From Cloacibacterium normanense (GTDB lineage: Bacteria > Bacteroidota > Bacteroidia > Flavobacteriales > Weeksellaceae), in NCBI RefSeq assembly GCF_003860565.1, contig NZ_CP034157.1, positions 930,001 to 994,000 on the forward strand: 64,000 nucleotides of DNA. The letters run 5' to 3'. Of the stretch, positions 31,631 to 39,659 are shown piece after piece. The position numbers were made by a program, and so were the translations under genes. Positions within the stretch are counted from its first letter, which is position 1. Every line of letters begins with the position of its first letter. A model generated the notes under the pieces. It did no database searches and was not told the origin of the DNA. It worked only from the letters and a program-made list of their open reading frames with translations.

Positions 31631-31706
31631 GATGTATGCTTTGAAGTTGGAAAAAGGGTGTTCTATTTCATAAACTTCTCACATTTACATCCATTATCCA
31701 ACAGAA

Positions 31707-32090
31707 TTATTTTTTCTTTTTCTTTTTCTTCTTTTTGTCTTTTTCCTTTTCTTTTTCAGGCATAGATAGTTGAACCATCCCTTCGTTCATTAAGTCCACT
31801 AACAAAGCATTAGGATTATTATCGTAAAAATTTAGAATGAAGTTTTTTAACAGTGTTTTTTTATAATTTTCTTGAGTTACAGAGATTTCATATTTATGAA
31901 TTCTTCCTTCAGAAGCAGGTTTTAGATAGTTTTTGGTAACCAAATTTTTCAAAAAAGTAGAAACGGTGTTTTGGTGTGGTTTTGGCTCTGGAAAAGCTAG
32001 CATAATGTCTTTAAGATAAGTAGGGCCAAGTTTCCAAATGATTTTCATGACTTGTTCTTCGCCAGAAGTCAAGGATTTAAGATTTTCCAT
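31707..32090 (-). CDS. BlaI/MecI/CopY-type repressor with a polylysine tail
   Basis: 127 residues. Winged helix of the penicillinase-repressor family: GEEQVMKIIWKLGPTYLKDIML, PHQNTVSTFLKNLVTKNYLK, then a dimerisation helix. The normal partner, a BlaR1/M56 membrane protease, is not adjacent, so this is an orphan. The C-terminus is a run of nine Lys after KEKEKDKK, encoded by an A-rich (coding strand) tract with imperfect repeats, which could make the tail length variable. Downstream of the PAP2-like gene by 41 bp on the same strand. Confidence 0.85.
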   Translation of the reverse strand: MENLKSLTSGEEQVMKIIWKLGPTYLKDIMLAFPEPKPHQNTVSTFLKNLVTKNYLKPASEGRIHKYEISVTQENYKKTLLKNFILNFYDNNPNALLVDLMNEGMVQLSMPEKEKEKDKKKKKKKKK

Positions 32091-32131
32091 ATTCTTGAAA
32101 TTGAGTTATAAATGTAGTGAAAAATTTAAGT

Positions 32132-32740
32132 TTATAGAAATGTCTGAATATTAAAATATAAGTAAGCTAAAGAAACCACTGTTGCGATAAATGCTCCCAT
32201 TATCACTTCTTTCGGCGTGTGTCTTTTCAGAATAATTCTAGAAATGGCTACAAATGATGTAAGAACGAACCAAATAATGCCCAAAATAGGATTCAAAGAA
32301 AAGAATAGCGCTGTTACAAAAACATTAAAAGCGGTGTGCATAGAACTTTTGATGAAAAAATTACTGATGTGCATAATCAGCATGAGAATGAATAAAAAAA
32401 CAATGATGAAAAGCAAATCTGTTCTTTGCTTTGTGAAATACAAAACCCCTGTATAAATTGCAATGACTATAAAATTAAATAGATAAAGGCCGTTTCTCTG
32501 TTTTCGGTCAGACACATCCATGTTGGTGTAGTTTCCTTTTTTTACATTCCAGCCAATCCATGAAAAAATAGGAATAACTACTAACGCAATCATCAATAAA
32601 ATATTGAATAAAGATTCTTCCCAAGTCATTTTTACGTATGCAAAACAAATAAAGAAGATTAACAGTGAAAAAAGTGGATTGAGTAGGTTAGAAATTACTT
32701 TAGAAAGGAATACAACAGCAGAAAAATTTTTCTTAGACAT
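32132..32740 (-). CDS. PAP2-superfamily-like membrane protein
   Basis: 202 residues with about six TM segments. Motifs resemble a degenerate PAP2 phosphatase: KSSMHTAFNV (PSGH-like with a conserved His) and SRIILKRHTPKEVIMGAF (SRxxxxxHxxxD-like, with Glu in place of Asp), but the first KxxxxxxRP motif is not clear. It may be a lipid phosphatase with altered chemistry or a non-catalytic relative. A different paralogue occurs at 1411. No neighbour suggests a substrate. Confidence 0.6.
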   Translation of the reverse strand: MSKKNFSAVVFLSKVISNLLNPLFSLLIFFICFAYVKMTWEESLFNILLMIALVVIPIFSWIGWNVKKGNYTNMDVSDRKQRNGLYLFNFIVIAIYTGVLYFTKQRTDLLFIIVFLFILMLIMHISNFFIKSSMHTAFNVFVTALFFSLNPILGIIWFVLTSFVAISRIILKRHTPKEVIMGAFIATVVSLAYLYFNIQTFL

Positions 32741-32836
32741 GGATTTATAAATGTTTTTTCAAAAATATAATATTTAAAGAAACAAATATCATCATTATTT
32801 GTGACATAAGTTTTCTTATAAACAAAAGAATTTTAC

Positions 32837-32844
32837 TATTTTTG
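32837..32844 (+). promoter_or_regulatory. -7 promoter element TATTTTTG, pdhA
   Basis: TAnnTTTG with the common following GCA, 70 bp before the pdhA ATG, giving a long 5' leader. Confidence 0.55.
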
Positions 32845-32914
32845 CATATTATTCAGAAAAATGCTCTTTAAAGGCATTTTAAATTTTGAAAAATCAACAA
32901 ATTAAAACTTATCA

Positions 32915-33916
32915 ATGAAAGAGTTTTCTAAAGAAGTTTATTTGCAATGGTATGCAGATATGACAATGTGGAGAAGGTTTGAAGACAAATGCCGTTCTCT
33001 TTATCTAAAACAAAAAATTAGAGGTTTTTTACACTTATACAATGGCCAAGAAGCTATTCCTGCAGGATTTGTACACGCGATGGATCTTACTAAAGATGCT
33101 ATGATTACAGCATACAGATGTCATGTTCATCCTATGGCAATGGGAGTAGACCCTAAGAGAATTATGGCTGAATTGTGCGGTAAAGCTACGGGAACTTCTA
33201 ACGGACTAGGTGGTTCTATGCACATTTTCTCAAAAGAGCATAGATTCTACGGAGGTCACGGAATTGTAGGTGGTCAGATTCCATTAGGAGCTGGTATTGC
33301 ATTTGCAGATAAGTATTTTGAAAGAGGTGGAGTTACCATTTGTTATTTTGGTGATGGAGCTGTAAGACAGGGTGCTTTACACGAAACTTTTAACATGGCA
33401 ATGAACTGGAAACTTCCAGTAGTTTTCGTGGTAGAAAATAACCAATATGCAATGGGAACATCAGTTTCTAGAACTGCAAACCACGAAGATATCTACAAGT
33501 TAGGTTTAGGTTATGAAATGCCTTGTATGCCTGTAGATGCTATGGATCCAGAAAAAGTAGCAGAAGTAGCTTACGAAGCTGTGGAAAGAGCAAGAAGAGG
33601 AGACGGGCCTACTTTCATAGAAGCTAGAACTTACAGATTCAGAGGTCACTCTATGTCAGATGCTGAACCTTATAGAACTAAAGAAGAAGTAGCTCTTAAA
33701 AAAGAAGAAGACCCAATCGTTTTAGTTAAAAACAGAATTTTAGAAAACAAATGGGCTACTGAAGAAGAATTAGCAACTATCGAAGAAAAATCTAAAATGT
33801 TTGTAGAAGAATGTGAAGCTTTTGCAGAAGAATCTCCATATCCAAGTGCAGAAAAAGTTTATGAATATGTTTATTCTGAACCAAACTATCCATTCTTAGA
33901 TAAATTAGAAAATTAA
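32915..33916 (+). CDS. pdhA: Pyruvate dehydrogenase E1 component, alpha subunit
   Basis: Thiamine-diphosphate enzyme subunit converting pyruvate to hydroxyethyl-TDP and passing it to lipoyl-E2. 333 residues. TDP-binding GDGAVRQGALHETFNMAMNW with NN (VVENNQYAMGTS) is the GDG-x(26-28)-NN motif; the phosphorylation-loop-like region is RFRGHSMSDAEPYR. Ends 96 bp before E2 on the same strand, so E1 alpha and E2 form an operon. E1 beta and E3 are not in the window, as is common in Flavobacteriia where pdhB is unlinked. Confidence 0.95.
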   Translation: MKEFSKEVYLQWYADMTMWRRFEDKCRSLYLKQKIRGFLHLYNGQEAIPAGFVHAMDLTKDAMITAYRCHVHPMAMGVDPKRIMAELCGKATGTSNGLGGSMHIFSKEHRFYGGHGIVGGQIPLGAGIAFADKYFERGGVTICYFGDGAVRQGALHETFNMAMNWKLPVVFVVENNQYAMGTSVSRTANHEDIYKLGLGYEMPCMPVDAMDPEKVAEVAYEAVERARRGDGPTFIEARTYRFRGHSMSDAEPYRTKEEVALKKEEDPIVLVKNRILENKWATEEELATIEEKSKMFVEECEAFAEESPYPSAEKVYEYVYSEPNYPFLDKLEN

Positions 33917-33930
33917 TTTTAAATTCATTT

Positions 33931-33957
33931 GAAATTTGAAATTTGAGTTTGAAATTC
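33931..33957 (+). repeat. Heptamer array, GAAATTT type
   Basis: GAAATTT, GAAATTT, GAGTTT (one base short), GAAATTC in series between pdhA and pdhC, 11 bp before the next array. Confidence 0.6.
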
Positions 33958-33968
33958 TTTGAGTTTTA

Positions 33969-34000
33969 AATCTCGAATCTCGAATCTCGAATCTCAAATC
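33969..34000 (+). repeat. Heptamer array, AATCTCG type, before pdhC
   Basis: Three AATCTCG units then AATCTCA and a final AAATCAAT, ending 12 bp before the pdhC ATG. The lolD-upstream array at 35959 ends with the same AAATCAAT. Confidence 0.7.
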
Positions 34001-34012
34001 AATATAAAAATT

Positions 34013-35626
34013 ATGGCTGAAGTAATTACAATGCCCAGACTTTCTGATACAATGACCGAGGGAAAAGTATCAAAATGGCATAAAAAAGTAGGTGATACAG
34101 TAAAAGAAGGCGATGTTTTAGCCGAAATCGAAACAGATAAAGCCGTTCAAGATTTTGAATCAGAATTTAACGGTACTCTTTTATACATTGGTACAGAAGA
34201 AGGAAATAATTCTCCTGTAGATAGCGTTTTAGCAATTATAGGAAATGCCGGAGAAGATATTTCTGGTTTAGTTTCAGGAGGTAATTCTGCTCCTCAAACA
34301 GAAGAAAAGAAAGAAGAAGTTGCAGTTTCTGCACCAGAAGTTTCGGCTGTTTCAGCAGAAATTCCTGCAGGTGTAGAAGTAATTACTATGCCTAGACTTT
34401 CTGATACCATGACTGAAGGAAAAGTAGCTAAATGGCACAAAAATGTAGGAGATGATGTAAAAGAAGGGGATATTCTTGCAGAAATCGAAACAGATAAAGC
34501 GGTTCAAGATTTTGAATCAGAATTTAAAGGAACGCTTCTTTACCAAGGAGTTTCAGAAGGAAACGCAACAAATGTTGATGAAATTTTAGCCATTATTGGC
34601 CCTGCTGGAACAGATGTTTCTGCAATTGTTGCAGGTGGTGGAAAAGTTGCTGCTCCAGTTGCTACAGAAGCTCCAAAAACAGAATCTGTACCAGCAGTAA
34701 ATGCTACAGTTTCTACTACAACTTCTACTGGCGGAAGAATTAATATCTCTCCTTTAGCTAAAAAAATGGCTTCAGAAAAAGGAATTGATATTTCAACCGT
34801 TAAAGGAAGTGGAGACAACGGAAGAATCGTTAAAAAAGATATTGAAAATTATCAACCAAGTGCAGCTCCAGTTCAGCAAACTGCTGCGGTTTCTACAAGT
34901 GTAGCTTCTGCTCCTGCTGCTCAAGTGGCTATGAATTTCGTAGCAGGTGAAACTACAGAAACCGTAAACTCTCAAGTAAGAAATGTAATCGCAAAAAGAC
35001 TTTCTGAAAGTAAATTTACTGCGCCTCACTATTATTTAATGGTAGAAATCAATATGGATAAAGCTATCGAAGCTAGAAAAGAGTTGAATAGTTTACCAGA
35101 TACTAAGGTTTCTTTCAATGATATGGTGATTAAAGCTACTGCTTTAGCATTGAGAAAACACCCACAAGTAAATTCTTCTTGGGCAGGTGATAAAATCATT
35201 CACCACGGAAATATCAACGTAGGTGTAGCAGTTGCAATTCCAGATGGTTTAGTAGTTCCAGTTCTTAAAAATGCAGATTATATGAATTATAATCAAATTT
35301 CTGCATCTGTAAAAGATATGGCTTCTAGAGCTAAATCAAAAGGTCTTAAAGCGAATGAAATGGAAGGTTCTACTTTCTCTATCTCTAACCTTGGTATGTT
35401 TGGAATCGAAACCTTTACTTCGATTATTAACCAACCGAATTCTTGTATTCTTTCAGTAGGTGCAATTATTGAAAAACCAGTGGTTAAAAACGGTCAAATC
35501 GTGGTAGGAAATACTATGAAACTTTCTTTAGCTTGTGACCATAGAGTAGTAGATGGCGCTACAGGTGCACAATTCTTACAAACTCTTAAAACTTATTTAG
35601 AAAGTCCGTTGACTATGTTACTGTAA
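34013..35626 (+). CDS. pdhC: Pyruvate dehydrogenase E2, dihydrolipoamide acetyltransferase
   Basis: 537 residues from ATG 34013 (a TTG 54 bp upstream lies inside the heptamer region and is rejected). Two tandem lipoyl domains with lipoyl-lysines K43 and K162 in ETDKAVQDFESEF, each followed by Ala/Pro-rich linkers, a peripheral subunit-binding domain INISPLAKKMASEKGIDISTVKGSG (about 242-266), and the acetyltransferase core with catalytic His in HRVVDGATGA. The two lipoyl repeats are nearly identical over 80 residues (119-residue period), suggesting gene-internal duplication or conversion. Followed by a terminator. Confidence 0.96.
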   Translation: MAEVITMPRLSDTMTEGKVSKWHKKVGDTVKEGDVLAEIETDKAVQDFESEFNGTLLYIGTEEGNNSPVDSVLAIIGNAGEDISGLVSGGNSAPQTEEKKEEVAVSAPEVSAVSAEIPAGVEVITMPRLSDTMTEGKVAKWHKNVGDDVKEGDILAEIETDKAVQDFESEFKGTLLYQGVSEGNATNVDEILAIIGPAGTDVSAIVAGGGKVAAPVATEAPKTESVPAVNATVSTTTSTGGRINISPLAKKMASEKGIDISTVKGSGDNGRIVKKDIENYQPSAAPVQQTAAVSTSVASAPAAQVAMNFVAGETTETVNSQVRNVIAKRLSESKFTAPHYYLMVEINMDKAIEARKELNSLPDTKVSFNDMVIKATALALRKHPQVNSSWAGDKIIHHGNINVGVAVAIPDGLVVPVLKNADYMNYNQISASVKDMASRAKSKGLKANEMEGSTFSISNLGMFGIETFTSIINQPNSCILSVGAIIEKPVVKNGQIVVGNTMKLSLACDHRVVDGATGAQFLQTLKTYLESPLTMLL

Positions 35627-35648
35627 AATTTTAAAATTTTATATATCT

Positions 35649-35679
35649 AAAATCCTTTCATTTTTGAAAGGATTTTTTT
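35649..35679 (+). terminator. Terminator of the pdhA-pdhC operon
   Basis: Stem AAATCCTTTCA/TGAAAGGATTT with a short T loop and a following T run, 23 bp after the pdhC stop. Confidence 0.75.
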
Positions 35680-35958
35680 ATTTTGGCGTATCTTGTTGTA
35701 AAATCCATTGCAATTCCCAAGTTATTTTATAAAAAGACCGTGCTTTTCGCTGCAAATTAAGGAACGAAATTCGCCAATTCCTTTCAAAATATTAAAAATA
35801 TTATTGGCAATTCCTCATTCATTTACGCTCGCTTCGCTCGCGCCATTTCATTGCGGGATTTAAGCTACAATCACTTACGCGAAAGTATTTTTTTATTAAA
35901 TCTTTCATTTTCATTTCTCTTTGAAATTATAAAAGCATCCATATTTTAAAAATTTTAA
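35680..35958. other. Intergenic stretch with degenerate structured repeat, no gene seen
   Basis: 280 bp. Contains the inverted pair CCAAT..ATTGG (about 35782/35813), a palindromic CGCTCGCTTCGCTCGCG-like segment at 35827-35842, and the phrase GGGATTTAAGCTACAATC (35857) preceded by CCATTTCATTGC; these resemble parts of repeats found between genes in this group but I could not place a family. No open frame longer than a few dozen codons. Confidence 0.5.
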
Positions 35959-35993
35959 AAAATCTAAAATCTAAAATCTAAAATCTAAAATCA
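35959..35993 (+). repeat. Heptamer array, AAAATCT type, upstream of lolD
   Basis: Four and a half AAAATCT units ending AAATCAAT, six bases before the -7 element at 36000. The array therefore lies where the -33 region and spacer would be. Confidence 0.75.
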
Positions 35994-35999
35994 ATTTAC

Positions 36000-36007
36000 T
36001 ATTTTTG
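36000..36007 (+). promoter_or_regulatory. -7 promoter element TATTTTTG, lolD
   Basis: TAnnTTTG with only four bases (AAGT) before the ATG at 36012, a leaderless geometry, directly downstream of the heptamer array. Confidence 0.5.
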
Positions 36008-36011
36008 AAGT

Positions 36012-36677
36012 ATGATTAAAGCGAAAAATATTCACAAATCTTACGGTGATTTAGAAGTTCTAAAAGGAGTGGACTTAGAAATAAAAACAGGCGAAATTGT
36101 TTCCATTGTTGGAGAATCAGGAGCTGGTAAATCTACTTTGCTACACATTCTGGGAACTTTAGATTTGCCTTCTCATATAGATAAATACGGAACTGAATTA
36201 ACAATTGGTGATCAATCATTCCTAAAAATGAATGACAGGGAAATTTCTAAATTTAGAAATGAAAACATAGGATTCGTATTTCAGCATCATCAGTTATTAC
36301 CAGAATTTACAGCTTTAGAAAATGTTTTGATGCCAACGAGAATTTCTGGAAAAAACGAAAAAGAATCTATGGACAAAGCATTTCTTTTGTTCGAGGAATT
36401 ACACATTGCACATAGAATTCAGCATAAACCAAAAGAACTTTCTGGTGGTGAAGCGCAACGTGTAGCTGTAGCCAGAGCTTTAATCAATTCTCCGAAAATT
36501 ATTTTTGCAGACGAACCCACTGGGAATTTAGATTCCAAAAATGCAGATGCACTGCATCAACTTTTTTTTGATTTAAGAGACAGATATAATCAGACTTTTG
36601 TGATTGTAACACACAATAAAGAACTGGCAGAAAGTACCGATAGAAAATTAGTCATGAAAGACGGACTTATTTTATAA
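36012..36677 (+). CDS. lolD: ABC transporter ATP-binding protein, LolD-type
   Basis: 221 residues. Walker A GESGAGKST, signature ELSGGEAQRVAVARALI, Walker B IIFADEPTGNLDS and the His switch VTHN. The MacB/LolD subfamily is indicated by IGFVFQHHQLLPEFTALENVLMP, so it energises an integral-membrane partner (LolCE or MacB-type permease) that is not in the window. In lipoprotein sorting it would release lipoproteins to LolA. Alternative: a FtsE-like or antimicrobial-export ATPase. Start at 36012 fixed by the -7 element four bases upstream. Confidence 0.87.
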   Translation: MIKAKNIHKSYGDLEVLKGVDLEIKTGEIVSIVGESGAGKSTLLHILGTLDLPSHIDKYGTELTIGDQSFLKMNDREISKFRNENIGFVFQHHQLLPEFTALENVLMPTRISGKNEKESMDKAFLLFEELHIAHRIQHKPKELSGGEAQRVAVARALINSPKIIFADEPTGNLDSKNADALHQLFFDLRDRYNQTFVIVTHNKELAESTDRKLVMKDGLIL

Positions 36678-36690
36678 AAAAACAAGTCTT

Positions 36691-36713
36691 AACTCAACCT
36701 TTACCTTTACCTT
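36691..36713 (-). repeat. Hexamer array before radC (inverted relative to 29082)
   Basis: Reads GGTAAA, GGTAAA, GGTTGA on the minus strand; counterpart of the array at 29082. Confidence 0.6.
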
Positions 36714-36718
36714 AAGAA

Positions 36719-37396
36719 ATGTCGATAAAATTCCTTTCTGAAGATGACAGACCAAGAGAAAAATTTCTTTTGAAGGGTAAATCTGCGCTTTCAGATTCAG
36801 AATTACTGGCGATTATTTTAGGAAGTGGAAATACAGAAGAATCTGCGGTAGAACTCGCTCAGAAAATTTTGAAAAGTGTAGATAATAATTGGCAGAATCT
36901 GAGTTTACTTTCCATAAAAGATTTGATGAAATTCAAAGGAATTGGAGAAGCAAAAGCCATTTCTATTGCTACAGCGCTGGAAATTGGCAGAAGAAAAGCA
37001 TCGCAAGAAATTCCTGAAAAATTGATTATCAAAAGTTCGGAACAGGCTTTTAAAATACTTTTGCCACATCTTTCCGACCTCAGAACAGAAGAGTTTTGGG
37101 TAATTTTCTTGAACCAGAAAAATCAAGTGATTAAAAAAACTCAAATTTCAAAAGGCGGAATTTCTGCAACTCATGTAGATGTGAGAGTGCTCTTTAAAGA
37201 AGCTTTAGAAAATTTTTCCACGAATATTATAGTGGCGCATAATCATCCAACAGGTGTTCTAAGACCAAGCGAAGCAGACATTAGAATCACTAAAAATATT
37301 CAAAATGCTGGCGAAATTTTAGATATTAAATTGCTTGACCATATCATCATTGGCGAAAATTCATTTTACAGTTTCGCAGAAGCAGGTTTATTATGA
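36719..37396 (+). CDS. radC: RadC-family JAB/MPN domain protein
   Basis: 225 residues. N-terminal UPF0758 helical domain (LKGKSALSDSELLAIILGSG, FKGIGEAKAISIATALEIGRR, a HhH-like region) and C-terminal JAB metalloprotease-like domain with the zinc motif HVDVRVLFKEAL...NIIVAHNHPTG..RPSEADI (H-x-H-x(n)-D). The molecular role is not settled; the older RadC DNA-repair name is not well supported. Its ATGA stop/start overlaps the next gene, so the two are coupled. Preceded by an inverted GGTAAA array. Confidence 0.88.
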   Translation: MSIKFLSEDDRPREKFLLKGKSALSDSELLAIILGSGNTEESAVELAQKILKSVDNNWQNLSLLSIKDLMKFKGIGEAKAISIATALEIGRRKASQEIPEKLIIKSSEQAFKILLPHLSDLRTEEFWVIFLNQKNQVIKKTQISKGGISATHVDVRVLFKEALENFSTNIIVAHNHPTGVLRPSEADIRITKNIQNAGEILDIKLLDHIIIGENSFYSFAEAGLL

Positions 37397-38289
37397 TAAA
37401 GCGACTGAAATATGAAGAAATAGATTGGCAGAAATATCAAAATTGTTTAGATAATTCTGAACAAAAAATATATTCTGCTGAAAAAAAATTTCTAGATGTT
37501 ACTGCTAAAAATAATTGGGATATGCTCGTTTTTGATGATTATAAGGCGATAATGCCTGTCCCTTTTATTAAAAAATTAGGACTTAAAATAGTGGTAAATC
37601 CTAAGCTTACACAGCAACTTGGTGTTTTTTCTCATAAAGATTCTGTAGATATAAATGAGCTTTTTTTAGATTTTTTACAGAAAAATTATAAAGTCTGGTA
37701 TTATGCTTTTAATGAAAAAAATAGTTTCAAAACTGAACTTAAAAGAAGAAAAAATTTTGTTTTAGAATCTGATTCTTACGAGAATATTAGAGATAAATAC
37801 TCTCCAAAAAGAAAAAGAAAGCTAAGGTTAAATCCTGATGTAGCAGATTTTTCTGAAATTAAAGAAAATGTATATTTTGAAGATGCTAAAAAATTCATTG
37901 AAAATAACTTGCTTGGTGCAGAAAATATAAGAGATAAAAGTAGTTTTTTGGAGATTATTCAAAGATTTTATGAAAATAAGTTGATTGATTTTTATGGCTT
38001 TTATTTTAAAGGAAGATTGATAAATTTAATAGCAATTTATCAAGAAAAATATACATCAGTTTTATTAGGAACTTATAATTTAAAAGAATTAGTCAAATTT
38101 AATGGAGCATCAAATTTAATTGATTATGCTATTAAAAAAAATATAGAATTAAGAAATTTTGATTTTGAAGGAGGAGAATTACCAAACATGGAAGAGTATT
38201 TTAGAGGTTTCAGGGCTGCAGTAAAATCTTATCCTTATATAGAAAACTCTAAGATTCAGTTGCTTAAATCGTATTTTATTAGACAATAA
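37393..38289 (+). CDS. Hypothetical protein with GNAT/FemAB-like acyltransferase features
   Basis: 298 residues. No signal peptide or TM segment. Residues about 195-285 resemble the C-terminal half of a FemAB/GNAT acyltransferase (LIDFYGFYFKGRLINLIAIYQEKYTSVLLGTYNLKE, NGASNLIDYAIKKNIELRNFDFEG), with a repeated Gly-rich strand then a helix. Overlaps radC by four bases (ATGA). More AT-rich than its neighbours. Assignment as an N-acyltransferase is by fold-pattern only; no catalytic residue stands out. Confidence 0.5.
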   Translation: MIKRLKYEEIDWQKYQNCLDNSEQKIYSAEKKFLDVTAKNNWDMLVFDDYKAIMPVPFIKKLGLKIVVNPKLTQQLGVFSHKDSVDINELFLDFLQKNYKVWYYAFNEKNSFKTELKRRKNFVLESDSYENIRDKYSPKRKRKLRLNPDVADFSEIKENVYFEDAKKFIENNLLGAENIRDKSSFLEIIQRFYENKLIDFYGFYFKGRLINLIAIYQEKYTSVLLGTYNLKELVKFNGASNLIDYAIKKNIELRNFDFEGGELPNMEEYFRGFRAAVKSYPYIENSKIQLLKSYFIRQ

Positions 38290-38296
38290 TTATTCC

Positions 38297-38304
38297 TATC
38301 TTTG
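38297..38304 (+). promoter_or_regulatory. -7 promoter element TATCTTTG, DUF7935-type gene
   Basis: TAnnTTTG, 20 bp before the ATG at 38325, followed by the frequent GCA. Confidence 0.55.
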
Positions 38305-38324
38305 CACCCTCAATTTTTCGTAAA

Positions 38325-38834
38325 ATGAATTTTGAAAATATGCTTCCTTATGCTTTTGCATTAATCATTGCGCTCCCAATAATTTTTTTATTGAGACAAT
38401 TTGTTTTTACTTATATCAATCTGAAAAACAAAGAGTTAAAACTTTTGGCGGTAAAAGCAAATGGAGATTTAAAAATGCAAGCCTACGAAAGAATGACGCT
38501 TTTTTTAGAAAGAATAAAACCATCGAATTTGGTGAATAAGTTTGATAAAGACTTAGCGATTCATGAGTTTATTTATCTTTTAGAAAAGAATATTACAGAA
38601 GAATTTGAGTATAACAGTTCTCAGCAATTGTATATTTCTAGAAATTCTTGGGAGAATGTTGTAGCATCTAAGAATAATGTGATTCAGTTGATGAGAAAAA
38701 CTTACGAAAGTCTTAGTAATACTGCAAGTTTACAAGATTTCAAAACCATATTTTTAATGAATTATGTAAATGGCGAAGATTTTATAGCAAACACTATAGA
38801 AGATTTAAGAAGAGATGCCATTTTATTATCTTAA
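38325..38834 (+). CDS. Hypothetical membrane-anchored protein (DUF7935-like)
   Basis: 169 residues: an N-terminal TM helix (residues about 9-28, YAFALIIALPIIFLLRQFVF), then a coiled/helical cytoplasmic-looking domain. The C-terminal part is helix-rich with conserved-looking acidic residues (FVYLLEKNITEEFEYNSSQQLYISRNSW). It resembles the small DUF7935 family found next to pyrophosphatase and other core genes in Flavobacteriia. Function unknown. The next promoter overlaps its stop codon. Confidence 0.55.
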   Translation: MNFENMLPYAFALIIALPIIFLLRQFVFTYINLKNKELKLLAVKANGDLKMQAYERMTLFLERIKPSNLVNKFDKDLAIHEFIYLLEKNITEEFEYNSSQQLYISRNSWENVVASKNNVIQLMRKTYESLSNTASLQDFKTIFLMNYVNGEDFIANTIEDLRRDAILLS

Positions 38835-38839
38835 CTTTG
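38832..38839 (+). promoter_or_regulatory. -7 promoter element TAACTTTG, ppa
   Basis: TAnnTTTG starting in the stop codon of the upstream gene, 24 bp before the ppa ATG. Confidence 0.5.
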
Positions 38840-38863
38840 TAAAAATTAGAAACAAGTATAATT

Positions 38864-39481
38864 ATGATTCCAAATTTTAAAGCACATCCGTGGCATGGAG
38901 TTTCTGCAGGAGATGATGCTCCAAATGTGGTAACTACTTTCATAGAAATAGTTCCAGCAGATACAATTAAGTATGAAGTAGACAAAAAAAGTGGATATTT
39001 AAAAGTAGACAGACCACAGAAATTTTCGAATATTATTCCAGCATTATACGGTTTTATTCCTAGAACGTATTGCCACGAAGAAGTTAAAAAATTAGCGATT
39101 AGAGAAGGAGCAGTAGATGTTTCAGAAGGAGACCACGATCCATTGGATATTTTAGTGTTAAGTTCACACAATATTCATTCTGGAGGTTTATTGATGGATG
39201 CGATTCCAGTTGGCGGTTTTAAAATGATTGACAAAGGTGAAGCAGATGATAAAATCGTAGCAGTAATGGTAGGAGATCAAGTGTATGGTCATATCAGAGA
39301 TATTTCTGAATTACCACAAGCTGAAGTTTTCAGACTAAAACATTACTTCTTAACTTACAAAAATCTTCCTTACGAAGAAGCAACTTGTAGAATAGAAGAA
39401 ATATACGGAGCTGAACATGCTAAAGAAGTAATTGTAGCTTCACAAAAAGACTATTCTGACAAATTTGGGGGAATTATGTAA
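38864..39481 (+). CDS. ppa: Inorganic pyrophosphatase, soluble family I
   Basis: Cleaves PPi to two Pi, driving biosynthesis. 205 residues. Family I active-site residues are visible: E/K clusters in PADTIKYEVDKKSGYLKVDRP, YGFIPRTY, and the signature DHDPLDILVL (D-x-D-P-x-D-x-x) with the downstream DKGEADDKIVAV. Directly precedes the membrane pyrophosphatase hppA, an unusual doubling that gives one soluble and one ion-pumping route to the same reaction. Own promoter, own terminator. Confidence 0.93.
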   Translation: MIPNFKAHPWHGVSAGDDAPNVVTTFIEIVPADTIKYEVDKKSGYLKVDRPQKFSNIIPALYGFIPRTYCHEEVKKLAIREGAVDVSEGDHDPLDILVLSSHNIHSGGLLMDAIPVGGFKMIDKGEADDKIVAVMVGDQVYGHIRDISELPQAEVFRLKHYFLTYKNLPYEEATCRIEEIYGAEHAKEVIVASQKDYSDKFGGIM

Positions 39482-39506
39482 AAACCGAAATTTGAGTAAA
39501 TTTACA

Positions 39507-39537
39507 AAATCTAGCGAATATTCGCTAGATTTTTTTG
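39507..39537 (+). terminator. Terminator of ppa
   Basis: Stem AAATCTAGCGAA/TTCGCTAGATTT with loop TA and a T run after it. Confidence 0.75.
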
Positions 39538-39659
39538 TTTTATTTTCAGTACTTTACGATATAAATCATAACTTAAAAAATCTTAAATCTAAATTTGTTT
39601 TTTGTGTTATTGTTTTTACTATATTAGTCCCATCAATTGTTAACAAAAATTAATATTCT

